DNA of 30,144 bases from Pseudaeromonas sp038247115 (GTDB lineage: Bacteria; Pseudomonadota; Gammaproteobacteria; Enterobacterales; Aeromonadaceae). Under the pieces are notes generated by a model. It had not been told where the DNA came from and searched no databases. It saw only the letters and a program-made list of their open reading frames with translations. Shown piece after piece: positions 23,085 to 30,144 of the stretch; the first letter of the stretch is position 1, and each line of letters starts with the position of its first letter. The position numbers were made by a program, and so were the translations under genes. The stretch lies in NCBI GenBank assembly GCA_038247115.1, contig JBBRVG010000054.1:1-30144 (forward strand), read 5' to 3'.

Positions 23085-23339
23085 ATGCTTGAATTGCGCC
23101 CCGGTTGTGAATGTTGCGATAAAGATCTGCCGCCCGAAGCCACAGATGCCTTGATCTGTTCTTTCGAGTGCACATTCTGCGCCGCCTGTGCCGAGCAGAT
23201 CTTGACAGGGGTGTGCCCGAATTGTGGTGGCGAGTTGGTGCCACGCCCACGACGCCCGGCCGCAAAATTGTTGCATCATCCGGCGCGCATGACCCGGGTC
23301 TACAACCCCCGGCTCAAGAGCCAGGACCTCCCGGTCTGA
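23085..23339 (+). CDS. DUF1272 Cys-rich protein
   Basis: An 84-residue protein with nine Cys residues in the DUF1272 order: Cys8, 10, 11, 25, 29, 32, 35, 44 and 47 (GCECCDKDL, ICSFECTFCAACA, VCPNCGGEL), ending in a basic tail. The cysteines suggest two zinc sites. The function is not established. GAGGAG upstream gives a good ribosome binding site. The short gap after the LysE-type exporter suggests co-transcription. Confidence 0.9.
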   Translation: MLELRPGCECCDKDLPPEATDALICSFECTFCAACAEQILTGVCPNCGGELVPRPRRPAAKLLHHPARMTRVYNPRLKSQDLPV

Positions 23340-23596
23340 TAGCTCTGTTGGGCCGAGCATAAAGCAATTTGGGCAGGCACACTGAATCGCAACGGCAAGC
23401 CTCGACGTAAAAAGTGCAGGTACAGTTTCATCCATTGACCAAGCTAGTCCACCAAAATAAACTGGATACTAAATTCACCCACGATTGCGGTATGAGCACT
23501 ACTATTATCAAAACTGAGCGTCGTGTTGGTAGATTGTCTATTATCTTGATGACACAATCAGGATTCACTTGAAAACCATTCTATGGAATTTGCAGT

Positions 23597-24613
23597 ATGG
23601 CCCATGAACGACAGGGAATGATGCATTCATTATTTGACGAATACATCACCATGTATGCTGCAAGGGATGATCAGTTAACCACGCGATTTAGTGACAACTT
23701 CAGTGGTTATGCCGGTAGCAGCGATATTCTGGTGACAGACAAAGAAGAATGGATACAAATAACCCGCCGCGACTTCGCTCAAGTGCCTAACCCACTGCGC
23801 ATTGAGATGCTGGACTTATCACTGCAAGACCTTGCCGATGATATCGTCGTCATCACTGCATTTTTTCATATTCACTTGCCCGACCCTGAAGAAATTCTCT
23901 CCCGCGAGACAGCCCGCCTGGTGCTGATATTCCGACTCGAAGGGGCAAGCTGGATGATTGCCCATAGTGGTATCTCCATTCCCTATGGCTTGGCCAATGG
24001 CGGCGAAATTTATCCCATGACCCGACTGGAAGAGCGCAAGCGGGAATTGGAACATATGATTGAAGCGCGAACCCAGCAGTTGGCGGAAGCCAATCGGCAA
24101 TTGGAAATTCTCAGCAATACCGACGGCTTGACCAGCATTGGCAATCGCCGTTATTTCGATCGCGTGCTGCAGGAAGAGTGGAATCGCGGTCATCGCGCCG
24201 CGAACCCGCTGGCATTGATTATGCTCGATATTGATCACTTCAAGCTGTTCAACGACCACTATGGCCATCTGGCAGGTGATGCTTGCCTACAAAGGCTGGC
24301 GCAGGCGTTATGCCAGTCAGGCCGTCGCGCCGGAGAATTGATCGCCCGCTATGGTGGTGAGGAATTTGTCGTCCTGCTGCCGAATGCGGATACTCGAGCC
24401 GCACTGGATACCGCCCGTCATATGCAACAAACCCTGGTAGATTTGGCAATACCCCATGCCCATACCAGTCCGGGCATTATCACCGTCAGCCTCGGCGTGG
24501 CCAGTATGATCCCCGGCAACGATTACTCCCCGGTCGAACTGGTTCGCCAAGCCGATGCGGCTCTCTATCAAGCCAAACAATCCGGACGTAATTGCATTCG
24601 CAGTTATGGATAA
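23597..24613 (+). CDS. Diguanylate cyclase with NTF2-like (SnoaL-type) sensor domain
   Basis: A 338-residue cytoplasmic protein. Residues 10-130 resemble an NTF2/SnoaL-like cone fold (HSLFDEYITMYAARDDQLTT, FRLEGASWMIAHSGISIPYG), a rare partner for GGDEF. Residues 142-172 are a coiled coil (RLEERKRELEHMIEARTQQL) that would align the dimer. The GGDEF domain follows: DGLTSIGNRRYFDRV, MLDIDHFKLFNDHYGH and active site GGEEF at residues 253-257. The inhibitory site reads R244-A-G-E247, with Glu replacing the conserved Asp, so feedback inhibition may be weak. The start is uncertain, because ATGs at codons 8 and 9 are also possible. Confidence 0.88.
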   Translation: MAHERQGMMHSLFDEYITMYAARDDQLTTRFSDNFSGYAGSSDILVTDKEEWIQITRRDFAQVPNPLRIEMLDLSLQDLADDIVVITAFFHIHLPDPEEILSRETARLVLIFRLEGASWMIAHSGISIPYGLANGGEIYPMTRLEERKRELEHMIEARTQQLAEANRQLEILSNTDGLTSIGNRRYFDRVLQEEWNRGHRAANPLALIMLDIDHFKLFNDHYGHLAGDACLQRLAQALCQSGRRAGELIARYGGEEFVVLLPNADTRAALDTARHMQQTLVDLAIPHAHTSPGIITVSLGVASMIPGNDYSPVELVRQADAALYQAKQSGRNCIRSYG

Positions 24614-24655
24614 CGCCTCAGCGCAGATCTTGAGTGAATGAATAATAAATGGCCA

Positions 24656-24680
24656 AGCCGGATCCATATCCGGCTGCTTC
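24656..24680 (+). terminator. Hairpin terminator after the NTF2-GGDEF gene
   Basis: AGCCGGAT (24656-24663) and ATCCGGCT (24668-24675) form a perfect 8-bp stem with a CCAT loop. It is followed by only a mixed T-rich stretch (GCTTCATCTG), so termination strength is uncertain. Confidence 0.5.
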
Positions 24681-24811
24681 ATCTGTGGTTAATATGTGAT
24701 ATCACTCTAGGTTGGGCTGCGAATATTAAAAATAAGTTAACCCAATCAGACGACAGATGAATTAAACATGATAAATTCATGGGCCATTATTTTAATCAGG
24801 GAGCACAACAT

Positions 24812-25162
24812 ATGGATAACTCGGTAACAGTCAAACCCAGCACCGAAGGTACCGCCAAGCTAGTTTATATTTTATATCTGGCAGGGATCGTCTTTGGTAT
24901 CACAGGTATTGTTGGCGTCGTCATGGCGTATATCAACAAAGACGAAGCACCTGATTGGCTGAAAAGCCACTACCAATTCCAGATCCGTACCTTCTGGATT
25001 GGCGGTCTCTATCTGCTGATCGGCACCCTGCTCTCCGTAATTTTGATCGGCTGGCTGGTGATCCTGTTCTGGGTGGTCTGGCTCATCATTCGCGCCGTCA
25101 AGGGCATGAAATTCCTGGAGGCCAAGGAAGCCCATCCCAACCCCAGCGGCTGGATGTTCTAA
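24812..25162 (+). CDS. DUF4870-like membrane protein
   Basis: A 116-residue protein from ATG 24812, with GGGAG at about 24799-24803 upstream. It has an N-terminal polar tail, then three membrane segments (VYILYLAGIVFGITGIVGVV, WIGGLYLLIGTLLSVILIGW, LVILFWVVWLIIRAVKGM). The loop PDWLKSHYQFQIRTFW is the conserved DUF4870-type feature, with Ser-His-x-x-x-Q. The function is unknown. A strong intrinsic terminator follows 20 bp after the stop. Confidence 0.82.
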   Translation: MDNSVTVKPSTEGTAKLVYILYLAGIVFGITGIVGVVMAYINKDEAPDWLKSHYQFQIRTFWIGGLYLLIGTLLSVILIGWLVILFWVVWLIIRAVKGMKFLEAKEAHPNPSGWMF

Positions 25163-25182
25163 CGCATCGCGCGACACGGGAT

Positions 25183-25208
25183 AAAAAGCCTCGAAAGAGG
25201 CTTTTTTT
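25183..25208 (+). terminator. Intrinsic terminator after the DUF4870-like gene
   Basis: AAAGCCTC (25185-25192), loop GAAA, GAGGCTTT (25197-25204) and then TTTT. A textbook Rho-independent structure with a GNRA-like tetraloop; A and T runs on both sides could let it act on both strands. Confidence 0.9.
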
Positions 25209-25359
25209 ATGGCCAGGAAAACCTTCTGGTCGCTGTGGGTACACCAACGGGACGACAAGCGCTATCATAGCGCCCCCTGGACAGCCTGCTGTCCTGATCC
25301 ATCCCCGCAGCATGGGTCCTTTGGCCCGGCCGATTTATTCCATTGATGAAAGGTGCAGC

Positions 25360-25698
25360 ATGAGCAATTTACCCCAGTGTCCCCAGTGCAGTTCAGAATT
25401 TACCTATGAAGACGGTAGCATGTATGTCTGCCCGGAATGTGCCCATGAATGGTCCCAGACCGCCACCGAAGAGACCGAAGAAAAGCAGGTGATCCGCGAC
25501 TCGGTCGGTAACGAACTGCAAGATGGCGATACCATCACAGTGATCAAGGATCTAAAAGTCAAAGGCTCCTCCCTGGTGATCAAGGTCGGAACCAAGGTCA
25601 AGAACATCCGTCTGGTGGATGGCGACCATGACATCGACTGCAAGATTGATGGCATAGGCGCCATGCAGCTCAAATCCGAATTTGTGAAGAAGGCCTGA
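25360..25698 (+). CDS. yjdM: PhnA/YjdM-family zinc-ribbon protein
   Basis: A 112-residue protein of the PhnA (now YjdM) family. The N-terminal zinc ribbon has CPQC (Cys7, Cys10) and CPEC (Cys24, Cys27). The C-terminal SH3-like domain reads RDSVGNELQDGDTITVIKDL, then KVKGSSLVIKVGTKVKNIRL, ending IGAMQLKSEFVKK, which matches the family almost throughout. Despite the old name it is not proven to act in phosphonate use. AGGTG 4 bases before the ATG is an acceptable ribosome binding site. Confidence 0.93.
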   Translation: MSNLPQCPQCSSEFTYEDGSMYVCPECAHEWSQTATEETEEKQVIRDSVGNELQDGDTITVIKDLKVKGSSLVIKVGTKVKNIRLVDGDHDIDCKIDGIGAMQLKSEFVKKA

Positions 25699-25716
25699 GG
25701 CCTGTCGTCATTGAAT

Positions 25717-25740
25717 GGCCCCTCGTCCAGTGCGAGGGCC
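25717..25740 (+). terminator. Hairpin after the PhnA-type gene
   Basis: GGCCCCTCG (25717-25725) pairs with CGAGGGCC (25733-25740) apart from one bulged base, with a 7-base loop. No T run follows, so it may be a Rho-assisted or weak terminator. Confidence 0.4.
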
Positions 25741-25911
25741 GTTCACTCCCCATTCGTCACCCCCTCCTCAAGCCCCCCGGGCAAACAGCACACATGTTCC
25801 AGCCGAGACCGGCAATTATCAGCTCATCTACTTGATTTACCCGTGTTTTTATGCAAAAAAGTCAGGCTCTTCTACCCTTAGACTTATCGGTCAGCCACTT
25901 GCGGAGTTCTT

Positions 25912-26253
25912 ATGCCAGCCGAAACAACCTCATTGCCGGGTAGCAAACTGACCCTGGTGTTCCGGATTGAGCCCGGTTGCCTGGGACCGGATGGCAAAGA
26001 CTATATCGAGGAGTTCTGCCTGCTGGTGCAAAAAGCTTTCGAGCAAACCCATACTCGCACCGTCGAGCTGGAGATTATTCCCCGGTTCGACAAACAGTTA
26101 CCGGAAACTGAATACCGGATTGGTGAGCGGGGACTGAGCAAAGAAAAAGCCGCCCGCTTACTGGCGGCGCTGGGCAAGGATCTCGATGCCCTGGAGAGCC
26201 AGCTCAATGATGCTCTGCCGAACCTGATCGAGCACTACCTGGCACGCGGATAA
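25912..26253 (+). CDS. Hypothetical soluble protein
   Basis: A 113-residue protein with no signal peptide or membrane segment. It begins MPAETTSLPGSKLTLVFRIE and ends with a helical region (EKAARLLAALGKDLDALESQ, LPNLIEHYLARG), suggesting an alpha/beta fold with a long C-terminal helix. The frame has the codon use of the neighbouring GC-rich genes, which supports it being real. No family or function is recognised. Confidence 0.7.
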   Translation: MPAETTSLPGSKLTLVFRIEPGCLGPDGKDYIEEFCLLVQKAFEQTHTRTVELEIIPRFDKQLPETEYRIGERGLSKEKAARLLAALGKDLDALESQLNDALPNLIEHYLARG

Positions 26254-26472
26254 GAGTCCTCCCACCCGCCTGCTGATTTGCCACGACCATCCCCTCGCCT
26301 TCTCTTGCGCTGACCCAGGCCTGCGATACCCGCATCCGTGATTGCCATTCAGGCTCCTGGCCTCGGCAACCGCTCCGCAGGCGGACGAGACAGCCTGCTA
26401 TGCTTGAACCATCAGAGTTTGAATCATCAAGCTGCGGGCGCCACCCGCCCACTTCGCCATGGAGAACGCATC

Positions 26473-27264
26473 ATGGATCTGATCCAGATTGCCAGTAGCA
26501 CCACACTCGGGTTGTTTTTCGGCATGCTGTTGTTTTTGGAGATCGGTCGCCGGATTGGCTTGCACCATCTGGCTCGTGAGGGAGGATTGGCGCGTGGGGT
26601 CAGCACGGCGGAGGGCGCCGTATTCGCCTTGTTGGGTCTGCTGATCGCGTTCACCTTCTCCGGTGCCGCCAGTCGCTTTGAGGACCGACGTCATCTCATC
26701 ACCGAGGAGGCCAATGCCATTGGCACCGCCTATCTGCGCCTCGATCTGCTGCCTGTCGCCAGCCAGCCCGAACTGCGCACATTATTTTATGACTATACCG
26801 GGGTGCGAGGGCATGTGTATCACAATGCCAAAGACCTGGCGGGAGTCGAGCAACGGCTAAATGAAACCACGCGGCTGCAGAATCAAATCTGGCAACAAGC
26901 CCTGATTGCCGCCCGGACGCCTGATGCCCCCGCGCACGCCATTATGCTATTGGTACCGGCCCTGAACGAGATGATCGACATCACCACCACCCGATGGATG
27001 GTGACCCAGAACCATCCACCGCTCGTAATATTTTTGTTATTGGCCTTTCTGAGTTTGATAGGCTCGTTACTGATTGGCTACGAGATGGCGGAAAACCCGC
27101 ACCGCAGCTGGCTACATTGCGTCGCCTTCGCCTGCATCATGTCGTTGTGCATCTATGTGATTGTCGATCTGGAATTTCCCCGACTGGGATTCTTCACCAT
27201 TGCCGCCGCCGATCAGGTATTGCTCGATCTGCAGGCCAGCATGCTGCCGGATCTGCAGAAATAA
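26473..27264 (+). CDS. DUF4239 (bestrophin-like) membrane protein
   Basis: A 263-residue protein from ATG 26473, where GGAGAA at 26461-26466 lies 6 bases upstream; the frame is open further upstream but without signals. It has two N-terminal membrane segments (TLGLFFGMLLFLEIG, AVFALLGLLIAFTFSGAASR), a long soluble helical middle starting RRHLITEEANAIGTAYLRLD, and two C-terminal membrane segments (VIFLLLAFLSLIGSLLIGY, CVAFACIMSLCIYVIVDLEF) followed by PRLG. This is the DUF4239 layout, which is distantly bestrophin-like. The function is unproven. It converges on the nif operon. Confidence 0.88.
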   Translation: MDLIQIASSTTLGLFFGMLLFLEIGRRIGLHHLAREGGLARGVSTAEGAVFALLGLLIAFTFSGAASRFEDRRHLITEEANAIGTAYLRLDLLPVASQPELRTLFYDYTGVRGHVYHNAKDLAGVEQRLNETTRLQNQIWQQALIAARTPDAPAHAIMLLVPALNEMIDITTTRWMVTQNHPPLVIFLLLAFLSLIGSLLIGYEMAENPHRSWLHCVAFACIMSLCIYVIVDLEFPRLGFFTIAAADQVLLDLQASMLPDLQK

Positions 27265-27306
27265 GCCCCCAGCCGCGATAAGTGCCCTCATAGAGCAGGA
27301 GAAATG

Positions 27307-27340
27307 GATACCACATGCCCGCAGCCGGACATGTGGTATC
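27307..27340. terminator. Strong hairpin between convergent DUF4239 and nif genes
   Basis: GATACCACATG (27307-27317) and CATGTGGTATC (27330-27340) are a perfect 11-bp inverted repeat with a 12-base loop. It lies 14 bp beyond the ferredoxin stop and 42 bp beyond the DUF4239 stop. There is no long T run on either strand. It probably acts as a two-way terminator or mRNA 3'-end stabiliser. Confidence 0.6.
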
Positions 27341-27354
27341 GCCAGGCGTAATTC

Positions 27355-27639
27355 CTAGCTGTAGCTGTGGCAGTTTTTCGGACAGACCCGGGAGCAGGCG
27401 CCGCAACCGATACAGTCATCGGCATCGCTGACCGTCATCACCATGGCGACATCGTCCTGATCCTCATCATCGAAGTCATCTCCCAGCACTTCGCCCTTCT
27501 CTTTCAAGTCAAATACATCCCGGGAACAAACCTTGTAGCAACGGCCACAGCCGATGCAGGTGGCATGATTCACAGCGGTGACGAACTTCGGCTGCCAGGG
27601 CTTACCGCCGCGGGTCAGACCGGTAATGGTGGTGGTCAT
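27355..27639 (-). CDS. fdxB: nif-specific 2[4Fe-4S] ferredoxin (ferredoxin III, FdxB type)
   Basis: A 94-residue ferredoxin. It starts MTTTITGLTRGGKPWQPKFV, the standard opening of nif-linked ferredoxin III. Cluster motif 1 is Cys28, 31, 34, 38 (CIGCGRCYKVC), and motif 2 is Cys76, 79, 82, 86 (CIGCGACSRVCP), with an extra Cys90. The two motifs are separated by an acidic insert (DDFDDEDQDD), as in this family. It probably delivers electrons for nitrogenase or cofactor assembly. ATG 27639 is preferred to a GTG at 27645, because AGGAG at 27650-27654 is 10 bases away from the former but only 4 from the latter; this remains open. It is the last gene of the operon. Confidence 0.93.
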   Translation of the reverse strand: MTTTITGLTRGGKPWQPKFVTAVNHATCIGCGRCYKVCSRDVFDLKEKGEVLGDDFDDEDQDDVAMVMTVSDADDCIGCGACSRVCPKNCHSYS

Positions 27640-27671
27640 GGGCACAACTCTCCTTGTGGTTGAAAAACGGG

Positions 27672-28193
27672 TTATTCCTCATCCCAGCTGGAATGCTCCA
27701 GCGCCTGGATGCGGTCGGGATCGCGGTTCCGGCTCTTGCGCTCCGGTGCGGCCTGACGGCTGGCGGCTGGCCACTGCAACTGCAATTGGCGGATCAGCTG
27801 GCTGATCGGGGTGCCGGCATCGACCCGGATGGCACGAATGCCGGCGGCGAGTAACTGGCGAAACACCGACTCCCCGACCGCCACGCAAAACACAGCGAAA
27901 CAGTCGTGGATCACCTCCATCCGGCTCTCCAGCTTGGCCAGACTGTGCCCCTGCTCGATGCGAAATTCAGTCACTTGCAGCAACTCGGCACGCTCCGGCT
28001 CAACGCCATACACCAGCAGGGCCTCACAGGAGCCGAAGTGCTGATCGACACGCTTGTGATCGGCACTGGCAAACGCCACTTTCAGCGACGACGTCTGGGG
28101 ATCACTCAGGGTTAACTGGCGCTCGATATGGTTAAACCCCTCAATGTGATTAGACCCTTTGGTGTGATCAGACCCCTTGATGTGATCAGACAT
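27672..28193 (-). CDS. nifX: NifX, FeMo-cofactor precursor-binding protein
   Basis: A 173-residue protein of the NifX/NafY family. The core runs LKVAFASADHKRVDQHFGSC, EALLVYGVEPERAELL, then LAKLESRMEVIHDCFAVFCV and GIRAIRVDAGTPISQLIRQL, matching the dinitrogenase iron-molybdenum cofactor-binding domain, including the conserved H-F-G-S/G. NifX carries NifB-co and the VK-cluster between NifB, NifEN and the apo-enzyme. The first 25 residues are unusual: four repeats of the type SDHIKG. The C-terminus is a charged tail. The ATG overlaps the nifN stop by 8 bases (ATGTCTGA), so translation is probably coupled. Confidence 0.93.
   Translation of the reverse strand: MSDHIKGSDHTKGSNHIEGFNHIERQLTLSDPQTSSLKVAFASADHKRVDQHFGSCEALLVYGVEPERAELLQVTEFRIEQGHSLAKLESRMEVIHDCFAVFCVAVGESVFRQLLAAGIRAIRVDAGTPISQLIRQLQLQWPAASRQAAPERKSRNRDPDRIQALEHSSWDEE
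28119..28190 (-). repeat. Four 18-bp tandem repeats in the 5' end of nifX
   Basis: Units at 28173-28190, 28155-28172, 28137-28154 and 28119-28136 encode SDHIKG, SDHTKG, SNHIEG and FNHIER. The first three units differ from each other at only a few bases and the fourth is more diverged. The unit length is a multiple of three, so the frame is kept. Confidence 0.88.
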
Positions 28194-29592
28194 AGCGCAG
28201 CTCCTCAGCCGTCAGCTCGGCGGTAAATTGTTGTTTGAGCGGCGAATGGTGCACAGCCCGGCCATGGCAGCGCTCCTGCATCAGGTTGCCAATTTCAAAC
28301 AGGGTATCGCGGATCCCGGCATAGCCCTGGCGGGTGCGCCGAAACTCGCCCATGCGGTCATAGATGGGAAACCCAATCCGCAGCAGTGGAATATCCAGTT
28401 CAGCGGCCAAGTCAGCACCGTGGGAATTGCTCAGCAGCAGATCCACTGATCGTTGGGCGGTGACGCCCATCAGGGAGCCATCAATACCATCCACCAGATC
28501 CTGCAGATCGCCGATGCGGACCGACTCCACCGGCAGGCCCGCGAGCCAGGGTTGATTCACCGGCGCCACCACGCTGCAGGGTTGCAGGCCGACGCTGAGC
28601 GCAAAGCTCACCCAGGCCATCAACAGATCGGCTTCCGCGCCAATCGCCAGACGGCGACCATTGACCCAGGTATGAGTGTCGATCATGGCATCCTGCAACT
28701 GGCCGCGACTGCGTTCGATCCACTCTGGTACCGGCCGCTCGGCCAGGCGCTGCAGGGTGAGAATGAAGCGATCCATCTCCGCCAGCGTCATCAGATGGGC
28801 AAAGCTATGGCTCTCCACACCAGTGCGTTTTTGGAGCAGCTGACCGGCACGCGCCAGGGACGGACCAATCACCAGGGTGGCGGCACTCTGTCCCAACTGG
28901 CGCAGCGCCAGCACATCGGTACCGCCTTGCGACACCGGCAAATAGTCGCCACGCGTCAGATGCCCATCCATGGAGTGGGCCAGATCCGGCACCATCACCG
29001 GCTGCAGGCCAAAGGCTTCCACATAGCTGCGGATAAGCTCGATATCCCCGGGAGTCAGCATATGGCTGAGCAGCAAATTGACCCGCTTCTTGCGCAGGGT
29101 GCGTACCGCCTGCTCCGGCACCAGCTGTTCAATCAAGGCTTCGACCAGAGTGGCAAAACCATTCTCCATGGAGCCATAAAAATCCGGAGTATTGAGGTGC
29201 ACCACCTCGATCCGGTCATGTTTGGGGTAGCTCTGGCGAAACAACTTGATGGCCCGGGTCATATCGGCACCCTGGGCTTCGGCCAGCCCCGAGCTCATCA
29301 ACACTATGATCCGCGGATTACTGCGCTCGCACAGGGTGACCAGTGCCTGCAGTATGTTGTCATCCGAGCCCATAATCGTGGTGATCGGGTCCATGGCCGT
29401 GGACTGAAGCGGCACCGGCTCGTGAAAATGCTGGATGAAGAACACCTTGGCAAAAGCACTGCAGCCCTGAGCGCCGTGGATCAAGGGAATGCAGCGATCC
29501 AGTCCCAGACTGGCCAGAATGGCGCCCAGCGGCTGGCCGCTCTTGATGGGGCGGGTGGCAATGGGTTTGTTCGGTTTGATGATGAGTGCCAT
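28186..29592 (-). CDS. nifN: NifN, nitrogenase cofactor scaffold beta-like subunit
   Basis: A 468-residue protein of normal NifN length. GAQGCSAFAKVFFIQHFHEP near the N-terminus contains Cys44, which in well-studied NifEN ligates the shared [4Fe-4S] cluster. TTIMGSDDNILQALVTLCER, VVHLNTPDFYGSMENGFATL, and the C-terminal region from IPLLRIGFPIYDRMGEFRRT are family hallmarks. NifN pairs with NifE as an alpha2beta2 scaffold on which the NifB-made precursor is matured with Mo and homocitrate. TAGGAGG overlapping the nifE stop gives an excellent ribosome binding site; the gap is 9 bases. The stop overlaps the nifX start. Confidence 0.95.
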   Translation of the reverse strand: MALIIKPNKPIATRPIKSGQPLGAILASLGLDRCIPLIHGAQGCSAFAKVFFIQHFHEPVPLQSTAMDPITTIMGSDDNILQALVTLCERSNPRIIVLMSSGLAEAQGADMTRAIKLFRQSYPKHDRIEVVHLNTPDFYGSMENGFATLVEALIEQLVPEQAVRTLRKKRVNLLLSHMLTPGDIELIRSYVEAFGLQPVMVPDLAHSMDGHLTRGDYLPVSQGGTDVLALRQLGQSAATLVIGPSLARAGQLLQKRTGVESHSFAHLMTLAEMDRFILTLQRLAERPVPEWIERSRGQLQDAMIDTHTWVNGRRLAIGAEADLLMAWVSFALSVGLQPCSVVAPVNQPWLAGLPVESVRIGDLQDLVDGIDGSLMGVTAQRSVDLLLSNSHGADLAAELDIPLLRIGFPIYDRMGEFRRTRQGYAGIRDTLFEIGNLMQERCHGRAVHHSPLKQQFTAELTAEELRYV

Positions 29593-29601
29593 AAGAACCT
29601 C

Positions 29602-30144
29602 CTACCCTTGTACCGTCAATTGCCATGGCGCACGACTCTTGGCCTGGGGCCAGATCGGGCTTTCCAGGGTCAGACAAATCTGCCGCGCCAACTCCACCAT
29701 GCCGTCATAACCGGCGAAGGCATGTTCCCGCTCCTGATTCACATCCAGAAAGGGCAGCTTGGCCTTGTAAGCGGTGTACATGTTGCGGCCACCGGCGATC
29801 ATCAGATCGGCGCGCTGCTCGTGGGCCACATCCAGCAGCAAGCGCGGGTTGCCCTCATCCAGCATGATGGCGTCCTCGCCCATCAGGTCGCGGATCCGCG
29901 CCTTATCCTCTTCGGTGGATTTACGGGTGCCGGTCGCCACCACTATCATCCCCAGATCCTGCAATGCCGAGACTACGGACCAGGACTTGACGCCGCCGGT
30001 ATACAGCAGTACCCGCTTGCCGGTCAGCCGGGGCCGGAACTCGGCCAACTGTGCTTCAACCCGTGCCTCTTCCCGGGCGATCAGCGCCTCGGTACGCGCC
30101 ATAAGATCCGGATCCTGCAGCCCCTGGGCGATGGCGCGCAGGGA
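29602..30144 (-). CDS. nifE: NifE, nitrogenase cofactor scaffold alpha-like subunit (C-terminal part)
   Basis: The last 180 codons of nifE; the 5' part is beyond the right edge of the window, and the frame is open to base 30144 (SLRAIAQGLQDPDLMARTEA). VLLYTGGVKSWSVVSALQDL, then ATGTRKSTEEDKARIRDLMG, MIAGGRNMYTAYKAKLPFLD, and NQEREHAFAGYDGMVELARQ are diagnostic NifE C-terminal motifs. It is the alpha-like partner of NifN. Codon use matches the downstream nif genes. The operon promoter, probably NifA/sigma-54 dependent, is not in the window. Confidence 0.95.
   Translation of the reverse strand, partial: SLRAIAQGLQDPDLMARTEALIAREEARVEAQLAEFRPRLTGKRVLLYTGGVKSWSVVSALQDLGMIVVATGTRKSTEEDKARIRDLMGEDAIMLDEGNPRLLLDVAHEQRADLMIAGGRNMYTAYKAKLPFLDVNQEREHAFAGYDGMVELARQICLTLESPIWPQAKSRAPWQLTVQG

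Noticed and set aside
22991..23435. - strand frame of 162 codons overlapping the LysE/DUF1272 region
   Set aside because: It overlaps two well-supported + strand genes and shows no recognisable motif.
26338..26472. Longer N-terminus for the DUF4239 protein
   Set aside because: No ribosome binding site or homology-like text upstream; the ATG at 26473 has GGAGAA at good spacing and starts just before the first membrane segment.
28119..28190. 18-bp repeats as replication iterons or protein-binding sites
   Set aside because: They lie wholly within nifX, keep frame and encode a regular hexapeptide; coding expansion is simpler.

Overview
The window looks like chromosomal DNA of a diazotrophic gammaproteobacterium. 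The main reasons are nitrogenase cofactor-assembly genes at the right end, gammaproteobacterial-type housekeeping and accessory families in the middle, and a large array of integron gene cassettes at the left. Genus cannot be settled from sequence alone. The left third is clearly AT-richer and more heterogeneous than the right half.

Region 1 (1 to about 10546) is the interior of a chromosomal integron. All cassettes are on the + strand and each ends in an attC recombination site; the integrase and attI must lie off the left edge. Three kinds of cassette alternate. The first kind is a repeated cassette of about 505 bp with no convincing gene: five complete copies, one partial copy, one chimeric copy and one stray fragment further right. 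The second kind is single-gene cassettes: a conserved hypothetical, a small membrane protein, an SseB-like protein, an acidic hypothetical, a TPR lipoprotein and two acyltransferase-3 family proteins. The third kind is decayed cassettes: a lipoprotein pseudogene with four in-frame stops, an antitoxin/toxin pair fused into one frame with a truncated toxin, and a cassette hit by an IS3-family element now reduced to a remnant. The array ends inside an attC at about 10546, next to a GC-rich fragment that resembles the C-terminus of a polysaccharide deacetylase and then a 170-bp scrap of the repeated cassette.

Region 2 (about 11200 to 16900) holds mostly small, poorly known secreted, lipoprotein and membrane proteins, with a VOC/glyoxalase protein and a GNAT acetyltransferase among them. 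All are on the + strand with modest spacing.

Region 3 (about 17000 to 27300) is ordinary chromosome: a DHA2-type MFS exporter, a PAS-GGDEF diguanylate cyclase, a Crp/Fnr-type regulator, a GNAT acetyltransferase, a DUF2809 membrane protein, a VF530-type DNA-binding protein with a long basic tail, a LysE/RhtB exporter with a DUF1272 zinc-binding protein, an NTF2-like/GGDEF diguanylate cyclase, a DUF4870 protein, a PhnA/YjdM protein, a hypothetical and a DUF4239 membrane protein. A solitary, well-formed attC lies between the first cyclase and the Crp-like regulator, about 9 kb beyond the end of the array.

Region 4 (27355 to the right edge, - strand) is a tightly packed nif operon in the order nifE (partial), nifN, nifX, nif-specific 2[4Fe-4S] ferredoxin. 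NifE and NifN form the scaffold for the iron-molybdenum cofactor, NifX carries cofactor precursors, and the ferredoxin probably supplies electrons. NifX has an unusual His-containing hexapeptide repeat at its N-terminus, encoded by four 18-bp tandem units.
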